Assembly: GCF_000472385.1 (NCBI RefSeq)
Contig: NZ_AWZU01000064.1
Span: 238 to 36,466 of the forward strand
Reading direction: 5' to 3'
Length of the DNA: 36,229 nt
From: Bradyrhizobium sp. ARR65
GTDB taxonomy: Bacteria > Pseudomonadota > Alphaproteobacteria > Rhizobiales > Xanthobacteraceae
Below, in pieces: positions 25,719 to 34,475 of this stretch. Made by a program: the position numbers and the translations under genes. The notes beneath the pieces were generated by a model. The model did not search any database, was not told where the DNA came from, and saw only the letters and a program-made list of their open reading frames with translations. Position 1 is the stretch's first letter; every line of letters begins with the position of its first letter.

Positions 25719-26044
25719 TCTGCGTTTTGGAGGCGATTGAGCCGCGAGTGCAGCCAGACTCGTCCTAGCGAAACCGAGGAGCCGATAACGACAGACGTTC
25801 GTCCTGCACTTGCTGCTTGTTCGTGCTACCAGCTTCCTGTGGTTACGTATCCCCTCCGCCTTCCCTTTCACCTTCGCTATTCGAGGTTCGGCCGATAGGT
25901 CGCTGGCCGCGACCAGGCAATAGCTCCCGATCCAAAGTTTCGACGCGTAGGCTGAGGTCACGTCTTGACTAGGTGGGCAAAAAGGCCGTGGATGAGCGCC
26001 AGAAGGCTGCAAAGGCCGGTGCAGGACCGGGAAGGGGACGGCCG
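25719..26044 (+). other. Gap upstream of the flavin monooxygenase
   Basis: No gene is supported. A GTG at 25973 is in frame with the monooxygenase, but its 24 added residues are Lys/Ala/Gly-rich and lack family features. Confidence 0.4.
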
Positions 26045-27514
26045 ATGGAAACGACCGGGAGCGAGCATTTCGACGTCCTCATCGTCGGCGCAGGCCTGTC
26101 CGGCATCGCCGCGGGCTATCACCTGCAACACAAATGCTCTACCAAGAGCTTTGCCATCCTCGAAGGCCGTGACAGTATCGGCGGCACCTGGGACCTGTTC
26201 CGCTATCCCGGCGTTCGCTCCGATAGTGACATGTTCACGCTCGGCTATTCGTTTAAACCATGGACCGAGCCGAAGGCGATCGCGGACGGGCCGCGGATTC
26301 TCAACTACATCAGGCAGACCGCAGCCGAGAACGGCATCGACAAGAAAATCCGCTTTCGCCATCGCGTGAAGCGTGCGTCGTGGTCGACGAGGGATGCGCG
26401 CTGGACGGTGGAAGCGGAGCGCCGGAGCAGCGAAGGCGCCCGCGATAATGTGCGCTTTACCTGCAATTTCCTTTTCATGTGCTCGGGCTATTACAAATAT
26501 GAGGAGGGTTACACGCCTGAGTTCGCTGGCACCAAAGATTTCGCCGGCCTGATCGTGCATCCGCAGAAATGGCCGGATAATTTCGACTATGCCGGCAAGC
26601 GCGTCGTTGTGATCGGGTCGGGAGCGACCGCGGTGACGCTGGTGCCGGAGATGGCGAAAACCGCGGATCATGTCACGATGCTGCAGCGCTCGCCGACTTA
26701 CGTGGTGTCGCGGCCGGCGCAGGATCCGCTCGCCAACAAGCTGCGCAGGAACCTGCCCACAAGCCTCGCTTATCATCTGATCCGTTGGCGCAACGTGCTG
26801 CTCGGCATGTATTTCTTCCAGCTCAGCCGGCGCAAGCCGGAGCGGGTTAAGGCGCTGATCCTCTCTGGTGTGCGCTTGGCGCTCGGGCCGGGCTACGACG
26901 TCGCGAAGCACTTTACGCCGCGCTATAACCCCTGGGATCAGCGGCTGTGCCTGGTGCCCGATGGCGACCTGTTCAAGGCGATCCGCGAGAAGCGCGCCTC
27001 CGTGGTGACCGGCGAGATCGATACCTTCACTAAAGACGGCATCCGGCTGAAGGACGGCAGCGAACTCGAGGCTGACATCATCGTCACCGCGACGGGCCTT
27101 GTGCTGCAGGTGGCAGGCGGCGTCGAGATGGCCGTCGATGGCCGGGCGATCGATTTCGCGACGAAGCTGAGCTACAAGGGCATGATGTATTCGGACGTTC
27201 CCAACCTCGCATCCGCGCTTGGCTACACCAATGCGTCGTGGACGCTGAAATGCGACCTAACCTGTGAGTATGTCTGCCGGCTCATCAACTACATGGACCG
27301 GCACGGCTACAGGCAATGCATGCCGCATAATGACGATCCGACCATCAAGGCGCTGCCTTCGCTCGAGTTCACCTCCGGCTATGTGCAGCGCTCGATCGCC
27401 AAGCTGCCCAAGCAAGGTTCGCGGCGGCCATGGCGACTGTACCAGAACTATGCGCTCGACATCGTCTCCTTACGGTTTGGCAGGGTGGACGATGGCGTGA
27501 TGCAGTATTCGTAA
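26045..27514 (+). CDS. Baeyer-Villiger-type flavin-containing monooxygenase
   Basis: The 489-residue enzyme has an FAD-binding GAGLSG at 15-20 and an NADPH-binding GSGATA near 188-193. Between them lies the fingerprint F166-A-G-L-I-V-H172-P-Q-K-W176, which fits FxGxxxHxxxW of Baeyer-Villiger monooxygenases. WDLFRYPGVRSDSDMFTLGY is also typical of that group. It inserts one oxygen atom into ketones or oxygenates heteroatoms; the substrate is unknown. The ATG at 26045 is chosen because METTGSEHFDVLIVGAG is the usual family start and GGAAGGGGACGG precedes it. It stands alone after the ahcY terminator. Confidence 0.9.
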   Translation: METTGSEHFDVLIVGAGLSGIAAGYHLQHKCSTKSFAILEGRDSIGGTWDLFRYPGVRSDSDMFTLGYSFKPWTEPKAIADGPRILNYIRQTAAENGIDKKIRFRHRVKRASWSTRDARWTVEAERRSSEGARDNVRFTCNFLFMCSGYYKYEEGYTPEFAGTKDFAGLIVHPQKWPDNFDYAGKRVVVIGSGATAVTLVPEMAKTADHVTMLQRSPTYVVSRPAQDPLANKLRRNLPTSLAYHLIRWRNVLLGMYFFQLSRRKPERVKALILSGVRLALGPGYDVAKHFTPRYNPWDQRLCLVPDGDLFKAIREKRASVVTGEIDTFTKDGIRLKDGSELEADIIVTATGLVLQVAGGVEMAVDGRAIDFATKLSYKGMMYSDVPNLASALGYTNASWTLKCDLTCEYVCRLINYMDRHGYRQCMPHNDDPTIKALPSLEFTSGYVQRSIAKLPKQGSRRPWRLYQNYALDIVSLRFGRVDDGVMQYS

Positions 27515-28080
27515 AGTTTGCACGCGATGTAATCGGGCGAGCCGCATGGGCGGTGTAGCGTTCCCCTCCGCATGGCAAAGATGTGTTGCGGATGAGGGGT
27601 TTGCCTCCGCGAGCGAACATCTGACAATTGTTCTGATCGGAGAGCGCCTCCTCCGGCGCGGACTGACGTTCGCACGCAAAAGGGGGAGACATTGCGCGCG
27701 GCGGTGATGCCGCCGCCGAAATTCGGTGCGCGCATGATCGGCCGCTAGCGCATGCACGACAACACTCCTGCTAAATGAATAGCCGCTTCCCGCGCCGCGG
27801 ATCTACGCAATATACTTGAGCCGACAATGCTGGAGCTTGGTCTGGACCGCTTCGTTGGAAGATGTCGAACGCTAACCGGATGAGGTAAGCCGTCTGATCG
27901 GCGACACTCGGGCGCGGTATGAGCCGGCAGCTAAGCATAATCGGCGCGCCCATGAGCTCATCGCGAGCTGTCGGCCAAGCTTTCAACCAGAGTATGGCCT
28001 GTCCGACGATCAATCGGCGCCCCATCCCGCAAATGATCGGCGGAATAATTCCCCGGCCTCGGGGATGTTGACCGCAACGG
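27515..28080 (+). other. Gap without a convincing gene
   Basis: Frames on both strands are Arg-rich and lack starts with ribosome-binding sites. No RNA gene or IS element is recognised. Confidence 0.45.
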
Positions 28081-28112
28081 CAAAAACGTCCCCGGAGCAA
28101 CGGCTCCGGGGC
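28081..28112 (-). terminator. Rho-independent terminator of the phasin-like gene
   Basis: Read on the minus strand, CCCCGGAGC and GCTCCGGGG form a 9-bp stem with the four-base loop CGTT, followed by ACG and five T residues. It lies 50 bases after the stop of the small minus-strand gene at 28162. Confidence 0.75.
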
Positions 28113-28161
28113 GCTTGTTACTGATCGAAGTCCAGATAATGCAAACCGTAGCTGTGAAGTA

Positions 28162-28392
28162 CTAAGCTGCGCGCTGCTGTTGCCACCGATCTTCGACAGC
28201 CGAGCTAAATGTGTCTAACCCTTTTTCGTAATTCTGTGCGAGTGCCTCGATGTTATCGGCCCAGAGTCTCAGCAGAGAGACCTGGAACTGTATCATCGGC
28301 TTAACCGCATTGAGCCCAATGGCTGTTGAGGCGGCGATACGGCTTTCTTGGTTTCTGGCCATGCGACCCACATCGAAACTTTGGTCAGCCAT
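28162..28392 (-). CDS. Small phasin-like protein (76 aa)
   Basis: The product starts MADQSFDVGRMARNQESRIA and is mostly amphipathic helix, including VKPMIQFQVSLLRLWADNIE and then ALAQNYEKGLDTF, ending QQQRAA. Phasins, which coat polyhydroxyalkanoate granules, have this helical, Gln- and Ala-rich character, but at 76 residues it is short, so the name is tentative. AAAGGAAG before the ATG at 28392 is the ribosome-binding site. An upstream in-frame ATG (28542) would add 50 unlike residues. A strong terminator follows, so it is probably transcribed alone. Confidence 0.62.
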   Translation of the reverse strand: MADQSFDVGRMARNQESRIAASTAIGLNAVKPMIQFQVSLLRLWADNIEALAQNYEKGLDTFSSAVEDRWQQQRAA

Positions 28393-28761
28393 GCTATCGC
28401 TTCCTTTGCTGGTAAGAGGACCCCCAGCGTCAGGCCAACGTGACCAAGAACTCGTAGTTTCCGGGAACCGCAGATTTAAGATTGCCTGTCGCGAGGTTGT
28501 CCGAAGCGGGCCCGCGCTGAATTGAACGGGCGGCTCGCTCAAGGCTGGTCAGATGGAGCGACAGTCCACGAATCCCAATCAGTTGATGCTGCGCCGCTTC
28601 GCGACGATAAGTCTTCGGCAGCTCGGGGTCGGTCCCTTCATCGATTCTGTTATAGCACATGGGTCAAGGATCGCCTGGCGCACGACAGCCGTGCGCACGC
28701 ACGATCCAAAGGATTGTCAGAACAGGTCTCGCAGACCCACGATCGGAGCGGGCGCAAAGTC
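28393..28761 (+). other. Gap without a gene
   Basis: I see no supported frame, RNA or repeat here; the promoter of the phasin-like gene presumably lies near the left end. Confidence 0.4.
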
Positions 28762-29044
28762 TCAATAACGGCTCGCAGTGGGATTGCCGAAAACCCATTT
28801 GAGAGCTTCCGGACGGCCGAAAGCATCACGCGGCCGGACGTCTTCGCGATACAGTTCCAGAAGCTCGCCATGGTTCGTGGCATCTAGAACAATTGCTCCT
28901 TCCTTAAGACGGATGACAATCTGCGCGTCGGCGCCATCCGCCCGTAGACAGGCACCATACGTTTCAATATTCCTGATCCATGTGCAGCCTAGCTCCGTCT
29001 AGCCATGGCCCTATCGCAGCAATCAGGTTCTCTGTCGCGGTCAT
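28762..29044 (-). pseudogene. Frameshifted small gene of unknown function
   Basis: On the minus strand an ATG at 29044, with GGGAG upstream, gives MTATENLIAAIGPWLDGARL and then stops after HMDQEY. The next frame continues with good protein character: IRNIETYGACLRADGADAQI, then VIRLKEGAIVLDATNHGELL and ELYREDVRPRDAFGRPEALK, ending NPTASRY and a stop at 28762. A one-base indel near 28980 rejoins them into about 94 residues. No domain is recognised, but the composition change at the junction makes a broken gene more likely than chance. Confidence 0.5.
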
Positions 29045-29558
29045 CTGCGTTCGTCTCCCATAGGCGCGCGGCGTGCACTGTGAACGGCCAACTCAAGCCT
29101 TCGAAGCGTAGCTTCGTTCCAAGCTCGGAGACCCGACACTCAAAGTGAGGAGCCCACCCGTCAGGCGAACAGCGCCGCGCCCGCCTCGTGAGCACACCAA
29201 TGCAGAGGGCCCGTGCGTCACGTTGGCCGCAAGGCTTGAGGAGGGCATCTCAATGATCTCGCCGATTTGAGTGATTGTGAACGGACTGCATCTTGGGGCC
29301 AAGGCCGCCCGAACGCAGATGAGAAGCAGCGGTAAATTGGCGTCCCCTTGTGCCATCCGCTCTTGAACGGTCCCAGCTTGTTTTCAGGCGACTGCGTTGG
29401 GACCGTTGGCTTTTGGTGCGGGGATCGTTCCGGATGTTGCAGGCGGGCCGCTGTGGCGCGTAGTCATCAGCCGCCCGGTATCGATATTGGTGGTTGTGAA
29501 TCGTTTTGACTGTGTAGGCACTCATCATTTCAAAGAGGCTGAGCGAAGGAGACGGCAT
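29045..29558 (+). other. Gap with an inverted repeat
   Basis: No coding frame is convincing. A perfect 10-bp inverted repeat, AACGGTCCCA (29366-29375) and TGGGACCGTT (29398-29407), is separated by 22 bases. It might be a protein-binding site or a loose hairpin. Confidence 0.4.
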
Positions 29559-29648
29559 ATGGCCTCGGCTCTTGTGGGGACTTTCATCATTCTAAGCATC
29601 GGCATTCTTATGGCCCACGCGATGGATGCGTTCCGCTCGGGGTCCTGA
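29559..29648 (+). CDS. 29-residue membrane miniprotein
   Basis: The ATG at 29559 follows GAAGGAGA, a strong ribosome-binding site at ideal spacing. The product starts MASALVGTFIILSIGILMAH and ends AMDAFRSGS, giving one transmembrane helix with a short polar tail. It is the third such orphan miniprotein in the window with a strong translation signal. The function is unknown. Confidence 0.52.
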   Translation: MASALVGTFIILSIGILMAHAMDAFRSGS

Positions 29649-29908
29649 TTCAGGCAACCCGAGCCGATTCCTGAGAGGCGGACAGCTTTGGATCGCAACC
29701 CCAACTGCGATTCGGTACGATTGCAGCCGATGGGGCGAGTAGAACTGCGACAGGAACTGATCAGTTGCTGCGTTTGCGGGGGAGGGGTGTCAGTCAACCC
29801 CTGTTTTCGCCAATCGATCGTACAAACCTACGTTCCAGCTACGGTAGCGCGAACGGACCGTAGCTTCGACAAATCCGCCAATCCGTGATTCTTATTTTGT
29901 TTTGCCGC

Positions 29909-29985
29909 CTAGGTCGTGTACCTATAAATCCGGCGGCGCCATGTGACTGGTGACTACGTCCGCTTTGCTCCTATAGCGACCAAGT
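29909..29985 (+). repeat. Dispersed repeat, copy 3
   Basis: CTAGGTCGTGTACCTATAAA matches the first 20 bases of copy 1 at 17 positions. CGTCCGCTTTGCTCC follows with TCCGC 50 bases from the start, against 51 in copy 1. It lies in the 511-base gap before the broken methyltransferase gene, where no coding frame is supported. Confidence 0.5.
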
Positions 29986-30159
29986 TCGTGCGGCAGCGCA
30001 GTATGTCGCGACGGCACACAAGCCGACATTAACCGACTCTAGGGTCCTTTTGGCACAGCTTCGATCGAAGTAAGATGCGGTGGATCGCCTTGCCACACTA
30101 GAGACGCGCGCACGCTGGAAATGTAGTCCGGCACCGCGCTGACGGCCCACGCACAGACT

Positions 30160-30996
30160 ATGGAGGCCAACTTGGCCGATCCATTGAAGCAAGCAAAAGC
30201 TAGGGCGGCCGCTACTTATGATGCCGCAGCCGACCATTTTGATGACGAGCCGCTGGGTTTCTGGGAACGAATTGGTAGGCGGACCGTGACTCAGATCGGG
30301 TTGCGGGCCGGCGACAGCGTGCTCGATGTCGGCTGCGGGACGGGAGCGTCGGCGCTGCCAGCGTCACAAATCGTTGGGCGCGATGGGTTCGTGTTGGGAG
30401 TTGATCTATCCGCACGCCTGCTCGACCGAGCGCGTGCAAAGGCAATGGCATGCAACTTGACAAATATTGAGTTCAGGGTCGCCGATATGACAGAACTCGG
30501 CTATCCCGACGGTCGCTTCGATGCTGTTGTGAGCGTATTTTCCATTTTCTTCGTACCGGATATGGAAGGCTTGGTCCGCGAGCTGTGGCGCATGGTGCGA
30601 CCTGGCGGAAAACTGGCGGTGACGACGTGGGGGCCGCGGATATTTGAGCCGGCCTATTCTCTCTGGTAAGCAGCGATCAAGCAGGAACGTCCCGATCTCC
30701 ATAGCGCCTTCAACCCCTGGGATCGCATCACGGACATCGTGACGGTGAGGAATTTGCTGTGCGATGGGGGCGTGATGAATGCCGAGGTCACTGCGGAAGA
30801 AGGGTCTCAGCCGCTACGCTCGGCAGAAGATTGGTGGACCATTGCCCTCGGATCGGGGCTCCGTTGGACAATCGACCAGATGGGGCCGGAAGCGGCAGCT
30901 AGGGTTAAAGCCGATAATGTCCAATGGCTGAACGAAAACAAGATCGGAAGTGTCGAGACAAATGCCATTTATGCAATTGGTACGAAGCCGTTCTAA
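30160..30996 (+). pseudogene. Class I SAM methyltransferase with an internal stop
   Basis: The frame encodes a UbiE-like class I methyltransferase: motif I VLDVGCGTG at residues 54-62, acidic GVDLSARLLDRARAKA, VADMTELGYPDGRFDAVVSV, and MVRPGGKLAVTTWG. Codon 170 is TAA (30667-30669). The same frame then continues as AAIKQERPDLHSAFNPWDRI to YAIGTKPF at 30996, where it stops normally, giving 278 codons in all. One nonsense change (for example GAA to TAA) explains it. The truncated 169-residue product keeps the SAM-binding core but loses the C-terminal part that usually helps define the substrate. An intact methyltransferase of the same broad class follows. Confidence 0.78.
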
Positions 30997-31135
30997 AAAT
31001 AACATTGCGAAGACTGGAGAAACTTTAGAGACGGTCGCGTTCGTGAAGAGCGTCCTGTTTCGTGGGCGACTATCCAGCAATGCGATTGTTTTGGCCATTG
31101 GCAACCAACCTGTTGCCGAGCGCACGGAGACTTCG

Positions 31136-31936
31136 ATGACGTCAGAATTCAACGTCCACAACGCCACCGGCTATGAGCAGCTCATGGGGCGCTGGAGCAA
31201 AAAACTCGCGCCCCTATTCATTGAGTTTGCGGGGGTCGAGAAGGATGAAAAGATTCTCGACGTCGGCTGCGGCACCGGTAGCCTGACCTTCGCGCTCGCC
31301 GGGGCTGCCGACCTCACCGAGATTGCCGCAATCGACTATTCGCCGGTCTTTGTCGAGGACGTGATCCGACGCAACACCGACCCGCGAATAAAGGTCCGGC
31401 AGGCGGATGCCTGCGCGTTGCCCTTCGAGGGCAGCACGTTTGACCGCGCCTTGGCCCTGCTCGTGCTCCACTTCGTTCCCGAAGCGGGTAAGGCAGTCGC
31501 CGAGATGCGCCGCGTCGTTCGGCCGAGCGGTGTGGTCGCGGCAGCCGTGTGGGACCATCTCGGCGGCATGCCGGGGATGCGCATGATGATCGACACCGTG
31601 GCGGCGCTCAGCGAGGCGGGGCGCCAGCTGCGCACTCGCTATTGCTTCCAGCCGATGATGCAGCCGGGCGAAATGAAAAGGACATTTGTCGAACAGGGTC
31701 TCGTGGACGTAACCGAAATGCAACTGATGATCCGCATGGATTATCTCAGCTTTGACGACTACTGGGCGCCGATTGCCGCAGGCGAAGGGCCGTTAGGCAA
31801 GTATATCGCAACGCTCGACGCTGCTGAGCGAGCGCGCACCGACACCGCCGTGCGCGATGCCTACGAAGCCGGCCGGCCCGATGGCCCACGGTCCTTTGCG
31901 AACATTGCGTGGGCTTGCCGAGGCATCGTTCCTTAG
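31136..31936 (+). CDS. Class I SAM-dependent methyltransferase
   Basis: The 266-residue soluble protein has motif I LDVGCGTG at residues 41-48, IAAIDYSPVFVEDV, QADACALPFEGSTFDRALAL and MRRVVRPSGVVAAAVWDH, the usual order of class I methyltransferases of the UbiE/Methyltransf_11 type. The substrate is unknown. The ATG at 31136 follows GGAGA at good spacing; an upstream in-frame start (30950) would overlap the preceding gene and add 62 unlike residues. It lies 139 bases after the broken methyltransferase, and the two are only distantly alike. Confidence 0.85.
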   Translation: MTSEFNVHNATGYEQLMGRWSKKLAPLFIEFAGVEKDEKILDVGCGTGSLTFALAGAADLTEIAAIDYSPVFVEDVIRRNTDPRIKVRQADACALPFEGSTFDRALALLVLHFVPEAGKAVAEMRRVVRPSGVVAAAVWDHLGGMPGMRMMIDTVAALSEAGRQLRTRYCFQPMMQPGEMKRTFVEQGLVDVTEMQLMIRMDYLSFDDYWAPIAAGEGPLGKYIATLDAAERARTDTAVRDAYEAGRPDGPRSFANIAWACRGIVP

Positions 31937-32156
31937 CAGGACACCTCTAGTGTGCTTTTTCAAGCTTCTCAGGCCGAACAGTCGGACCGGTGTCGGCGAG
32001 TCAGGGTCACAAGCGTCGATTTAGCCGCGCCTTAGCCATCTCAGGTCTACGTCTGACAGCCGACAAGTGGACGAGCGCCGGATTTCTTCAGTACGGGCAC
32101 AATAACGGAAGTCGGCGAGTGTTCGCCCGATCCTCGAAGGAGATCTTCGTCTACCG

Positions 32157-32486
32157 CTATTTGGCAGGCGCAGTCTCTTTGAAGAACTCGACCTTGCCAC
32201 GCGTGTTGTCGGTGACCGCGAAGACCTCGTAGAACTCGATCTGCGGCTTCATGCCATAGCGCTGTTCGATGCCGTCGAGCCACGGTCCGCCATAGAATGC
32301 CTTGGCGTCCTCGATGCGCTCCCACTGATACACTCCTCCTGCCCAGCCGCTTTCGCTCCAGATGAAGTGCTTGCTTATCAGCCCCTTCACCTCGCGGAAG
32401 CCGGGCGCGATCTTGTGAAAGTGCTCGCGGCACGCGGCGTAGTCGATGTGCGGTGGCAGCTTGTATCGCACGGTGGCGGTAATCAT
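32157..32486 (-). CDS. YdhR-like small monooxygenase-family protein
   Basis: The 109-residue protein starts MITATVRYKLPPHIDYAACR and contains FREVKGLISKHFIWSESGWA followed by GGVYQWERIEDAKAFY. This is the pattern of the dimeric alpha/beta-barrel YdhR family, named putative monooxygenases though no reaction is firmly known. GGAGGACAGGCC before the ATG at 32486 is a good ribosome-binding site. It lies 170 bases after the ABC ATPase gene on the same strand, so it may be the last gene of that operon and act on the imported compound. That role is inference. Confidence 0.75.
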   Translation of the reverse strand: MITATVRYKLPPHIDYAACREHFHKIAPGFREVKGLISKHFIWSESGWAGGVYQWERIEDAKAFYGGPWLDGIEQRYGMKPQIEFYEVFAVTDNTRGKVEFFKETAPAK

Positions 32487-32656
32487 GGCCTGTCCTCCAC
32501 CCCGATGGTTCTGGCGCAATAGTGACGAGATTTCTGCCATATAGCAAGCGACGTCGCGTCGCGCTGCCATAAGCCGACTATAGCGCCGCAGGCGTCTCAA
32601 CGAGTTTGGCGGCTAGGTCTCAGGACGGGTGCAGAACGATATCGCTAGCCGCACCC

Positions 32657-33445
32657 TTACCAGGTGGCGTCGAGACCGAGATGCGCGAGCACTTCATGGC
32701 GAAGCTCGGCCAGATGCGGGTCGCCCCGGCGGCGGGGATACGGTCTGGTATTTGCGATTTCCGCCTTGATGTGTGCCGGGCGCTGGCTCAACACGACAAC
32801 TCGGCCGGCAAGAAACAACGCCTCTTCCACATCGTGGGTCACGAGCAGCGCGGTGAAGCCCGCGCGCTGCCAGAGTGACACGAGTTCGCCCTGCATCGTG
32901 ATCCGCGTCAGCGAGTCGAGCTGACCCAAAGGTTCGTCAAGAATGAGCAGCTTCGGGTCGTTCACCAGCGCGCGGGCCAGAGCCGCGCGCTGCGCCATGC
33001 CGCCGGAAAGCTGGCGTGGGTAGGCATTGGCGAAGCCTGTGAGCCCGACTAGGCGCAACGCATCTTCGATACGTCCACTATGGGTACGTAGCAACCCGCG
33101 TGCCTCCAGACCGAGAGCAACGTTGCGCCACACCGTCCGCCACGGATAAAGCGTGGGGTCTTGAAAAACGACGACGCGCGATGGATCGGGTGCTTCGATC
33201 TCCCGTCCGTCCATTAGCAGGGAGCCGACGGCGGGAGTGTCGAGCCCCGCAACCAGCCGCAGCAAGGTCGATTTTCCGCACCCACTCGGCCCCAGGAGAG
33301 CAACGAACTCGCCGCGGCCGACTTGCAGGCTAATGCGGTCCAATACCGGCAGCGGTTGCCCTTCGAGATCGAAGCGATGGCTCACTTCGCGGAGCGTTAG
33401 CGTCGATCCGCGGACCGGGTGGTCATCTGCGATCGCCGCTACCAC
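32657..33445 (-). CDS. ABC transporter ATPase, nitrate/sulfonate/taurine type
   Basis: The 262-residue ATPase has Walker A GPSGCGKST at 52-60, Q-loop VVFQDPTLYPWRTVWRNVAL, signature LSGGMAQR at 146-153, Walker B LLILDEP at 166-172 and switch His in LLVTHDVEEALFL. This matches the SsuB/TauB/NrtD group. The start is taken as GTG at 33445, which overlaps the permease stop by seven bases (translational coupling). The open frame runs much further upstream but only antisense-like sequence lies there. It powers the importer formed with the two genes upstream. Confidence 0.9.
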   Translation of the reverse strand: MVAAIADDHPVRGSTLTLREVSHRFDLEGQPLPVLDRISLQVGRGEFVALLGPSGCGKSTLLRLVAGLDTPAVGSLLMDGREIEAPDPSRVVVFQDPTLYPWRTVWRNVALGLEARGLLRTHSGRIEDALRLVGLTGFANAYPRQLSGGMAQRAALARALVNDPKLLILDEPLGQLDSLTRITMQGELVSLWQRAGFTALLVTHDVEEALFLAGRVVVLSQRPAHIKAEIANTRPYPRRRGDPHLAELRHEVLAHLGLDATW

Positions 33446-34455
33446 CGCACCAGACCTTTCTGCCAAGATAGCAGGCGGTCGCGCAAGCGGAACAACAGCG
33501 TGATCAGTCCGGAGCACAAGAACGCCATGAGCAGCAGCGCGGCGTACATATTGGCGTAGGCCGCCCAACCCTGCGCCCATTGCAGATACCAGCCGAGCCC
33601 GGCCTTCACACCTAGCATTTCGGCTACGACGAGAACCGCAAACGAGTTGCCGAGACCCATGAACAGGCCAACAAAGACATGCGGCATTGCCGCCGGGATG
33701 GCAACCTTGAGCACGAGGAAGCGCTGGGTTGCCCCTAGTGTCCGCGCAATATCGTAATAGGTGCTGTTCACACCCGCGACACCGGACCAGGTGAGCACCG
33801 TGACCGGAAACCCGGTGCCGAGCGCAATCAGGAAAACGCTGGCGCTGAAGCTCGATGGGAACACGAAAAATGCGAGCGGCAGCCAAGCCGTCGCCGGCAG
33901 CGGGCCGATGAACCGCAGAACCGGGTGGATCCAATAACCGGCGAGCCGCGACCAGCCGATCGCCACGCCAGTCATGAATCCGACCGCCGCACCGAGAAAA
34001 AAGCCGGTCGCGAGCAGACGAGCTGATGCCAGGATGCCTGCAGCCAGCCGCCCCCAGTCGTCGATTATGACTTCGACAATGGCCTGCGGCGGCGGAAAAA
34101 ACGGCAACGGCAGCAATCCGAGCTTTGCAGTGACGGCCTCCCAAGCAGCCAAAAACAGCGCGAGCGCCAACAGCCACGGAGAAAGCCGTTGGAGACGCTG
34201 AAAAACAGTAAAACGAATGCCGGCAAAGGCTGCAAAGGCGAGGGCAAAGGCCAATGTTGCGCACGCAGCGGCAAAGTTGCCTGTGTAGGCCCAATCGCTT
34301 TCGATCTTATCCGGCCAGAACGCGGTGAGCGCTGCGGCCACAAACCACGCGGCGGCAGCAGCCAGCCCGCCGATTAACGACCGAGTGGCTGGCCTTGCAA
34401 AAACACCGAAACCCGATTTCTGTGGTCTCGATACTTCATCGATGACCGCGCTCAC
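33439..34455 (-). CDS. ABC transporter permease, nitrate/sulfonate/taurine type
   Basis: The 338-residue inner-membrane protein has the BPD_transp_1 fold in its C-terminal 250 residues, with the EAA-like loop ARTLGATQRFLVLKVAIPAA typical of SsuC/TauC. It is longer than the usual 250-280 residues. The extra N-terminal 90 residues carry two additional hydrophobic segments (about 28-46 and 58-78). The start is GTG at 34455 with GGAGAG upstream, 20 bases after the binding protein stop. It forms the channel, as a homodimer in related systems. Confidence 0.88.
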   Translation of the reverse strand: MSAVIDEVSRPQKSGFGVFARPATRSLIGGLAAAAAWFVAAALTAFWPDKIESDWAYTGNFAAACATLAFALAFAAFAGIRFTVFQRLQRLSPWLLALALFLAAWEAVTAKLGLLPLPFFPPPQAIVEVIIDDWGRLAAGILASARLLATGFFLGAAVGFMTGVAIGWSRLAGYWIHPVLRFIGPLPATAWLPLAFFVFPSSFSASVFLIALGTGFPVTVLTWSGVAGVNSTYYDIARTLGATQRFLVLKVAIPAAMPHVFVGLFMGLGNSFAVLVVAEMLGVKAGLGWYLQWAQGWAAYANMYAALLLMAFLCSGLITLLFRLRDRLLSWQKGLVRW

Positions 34456-34475
34456 TGCAGATCTCTCCGATCAGC

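Noticed and set aside
27771..28100. 109-codon minus-strand frame overlapping the terminator
   Set aside because: It starts within the terminator hairpin and has no domain or ribosome-binding site.
30059..30070. 12-bp palindrome CTTCGATCGAAG
   Set aside because: Short GATC-centred palindromes are frequent by chance in this GC range, and no second copy or promoter supports a role.
33446..34294. Upstream extension of the ABC ATPase frame
   Set aside because: The extension is a shadow of the permease gene; ATPase homology begins only after the GTG at 33445.
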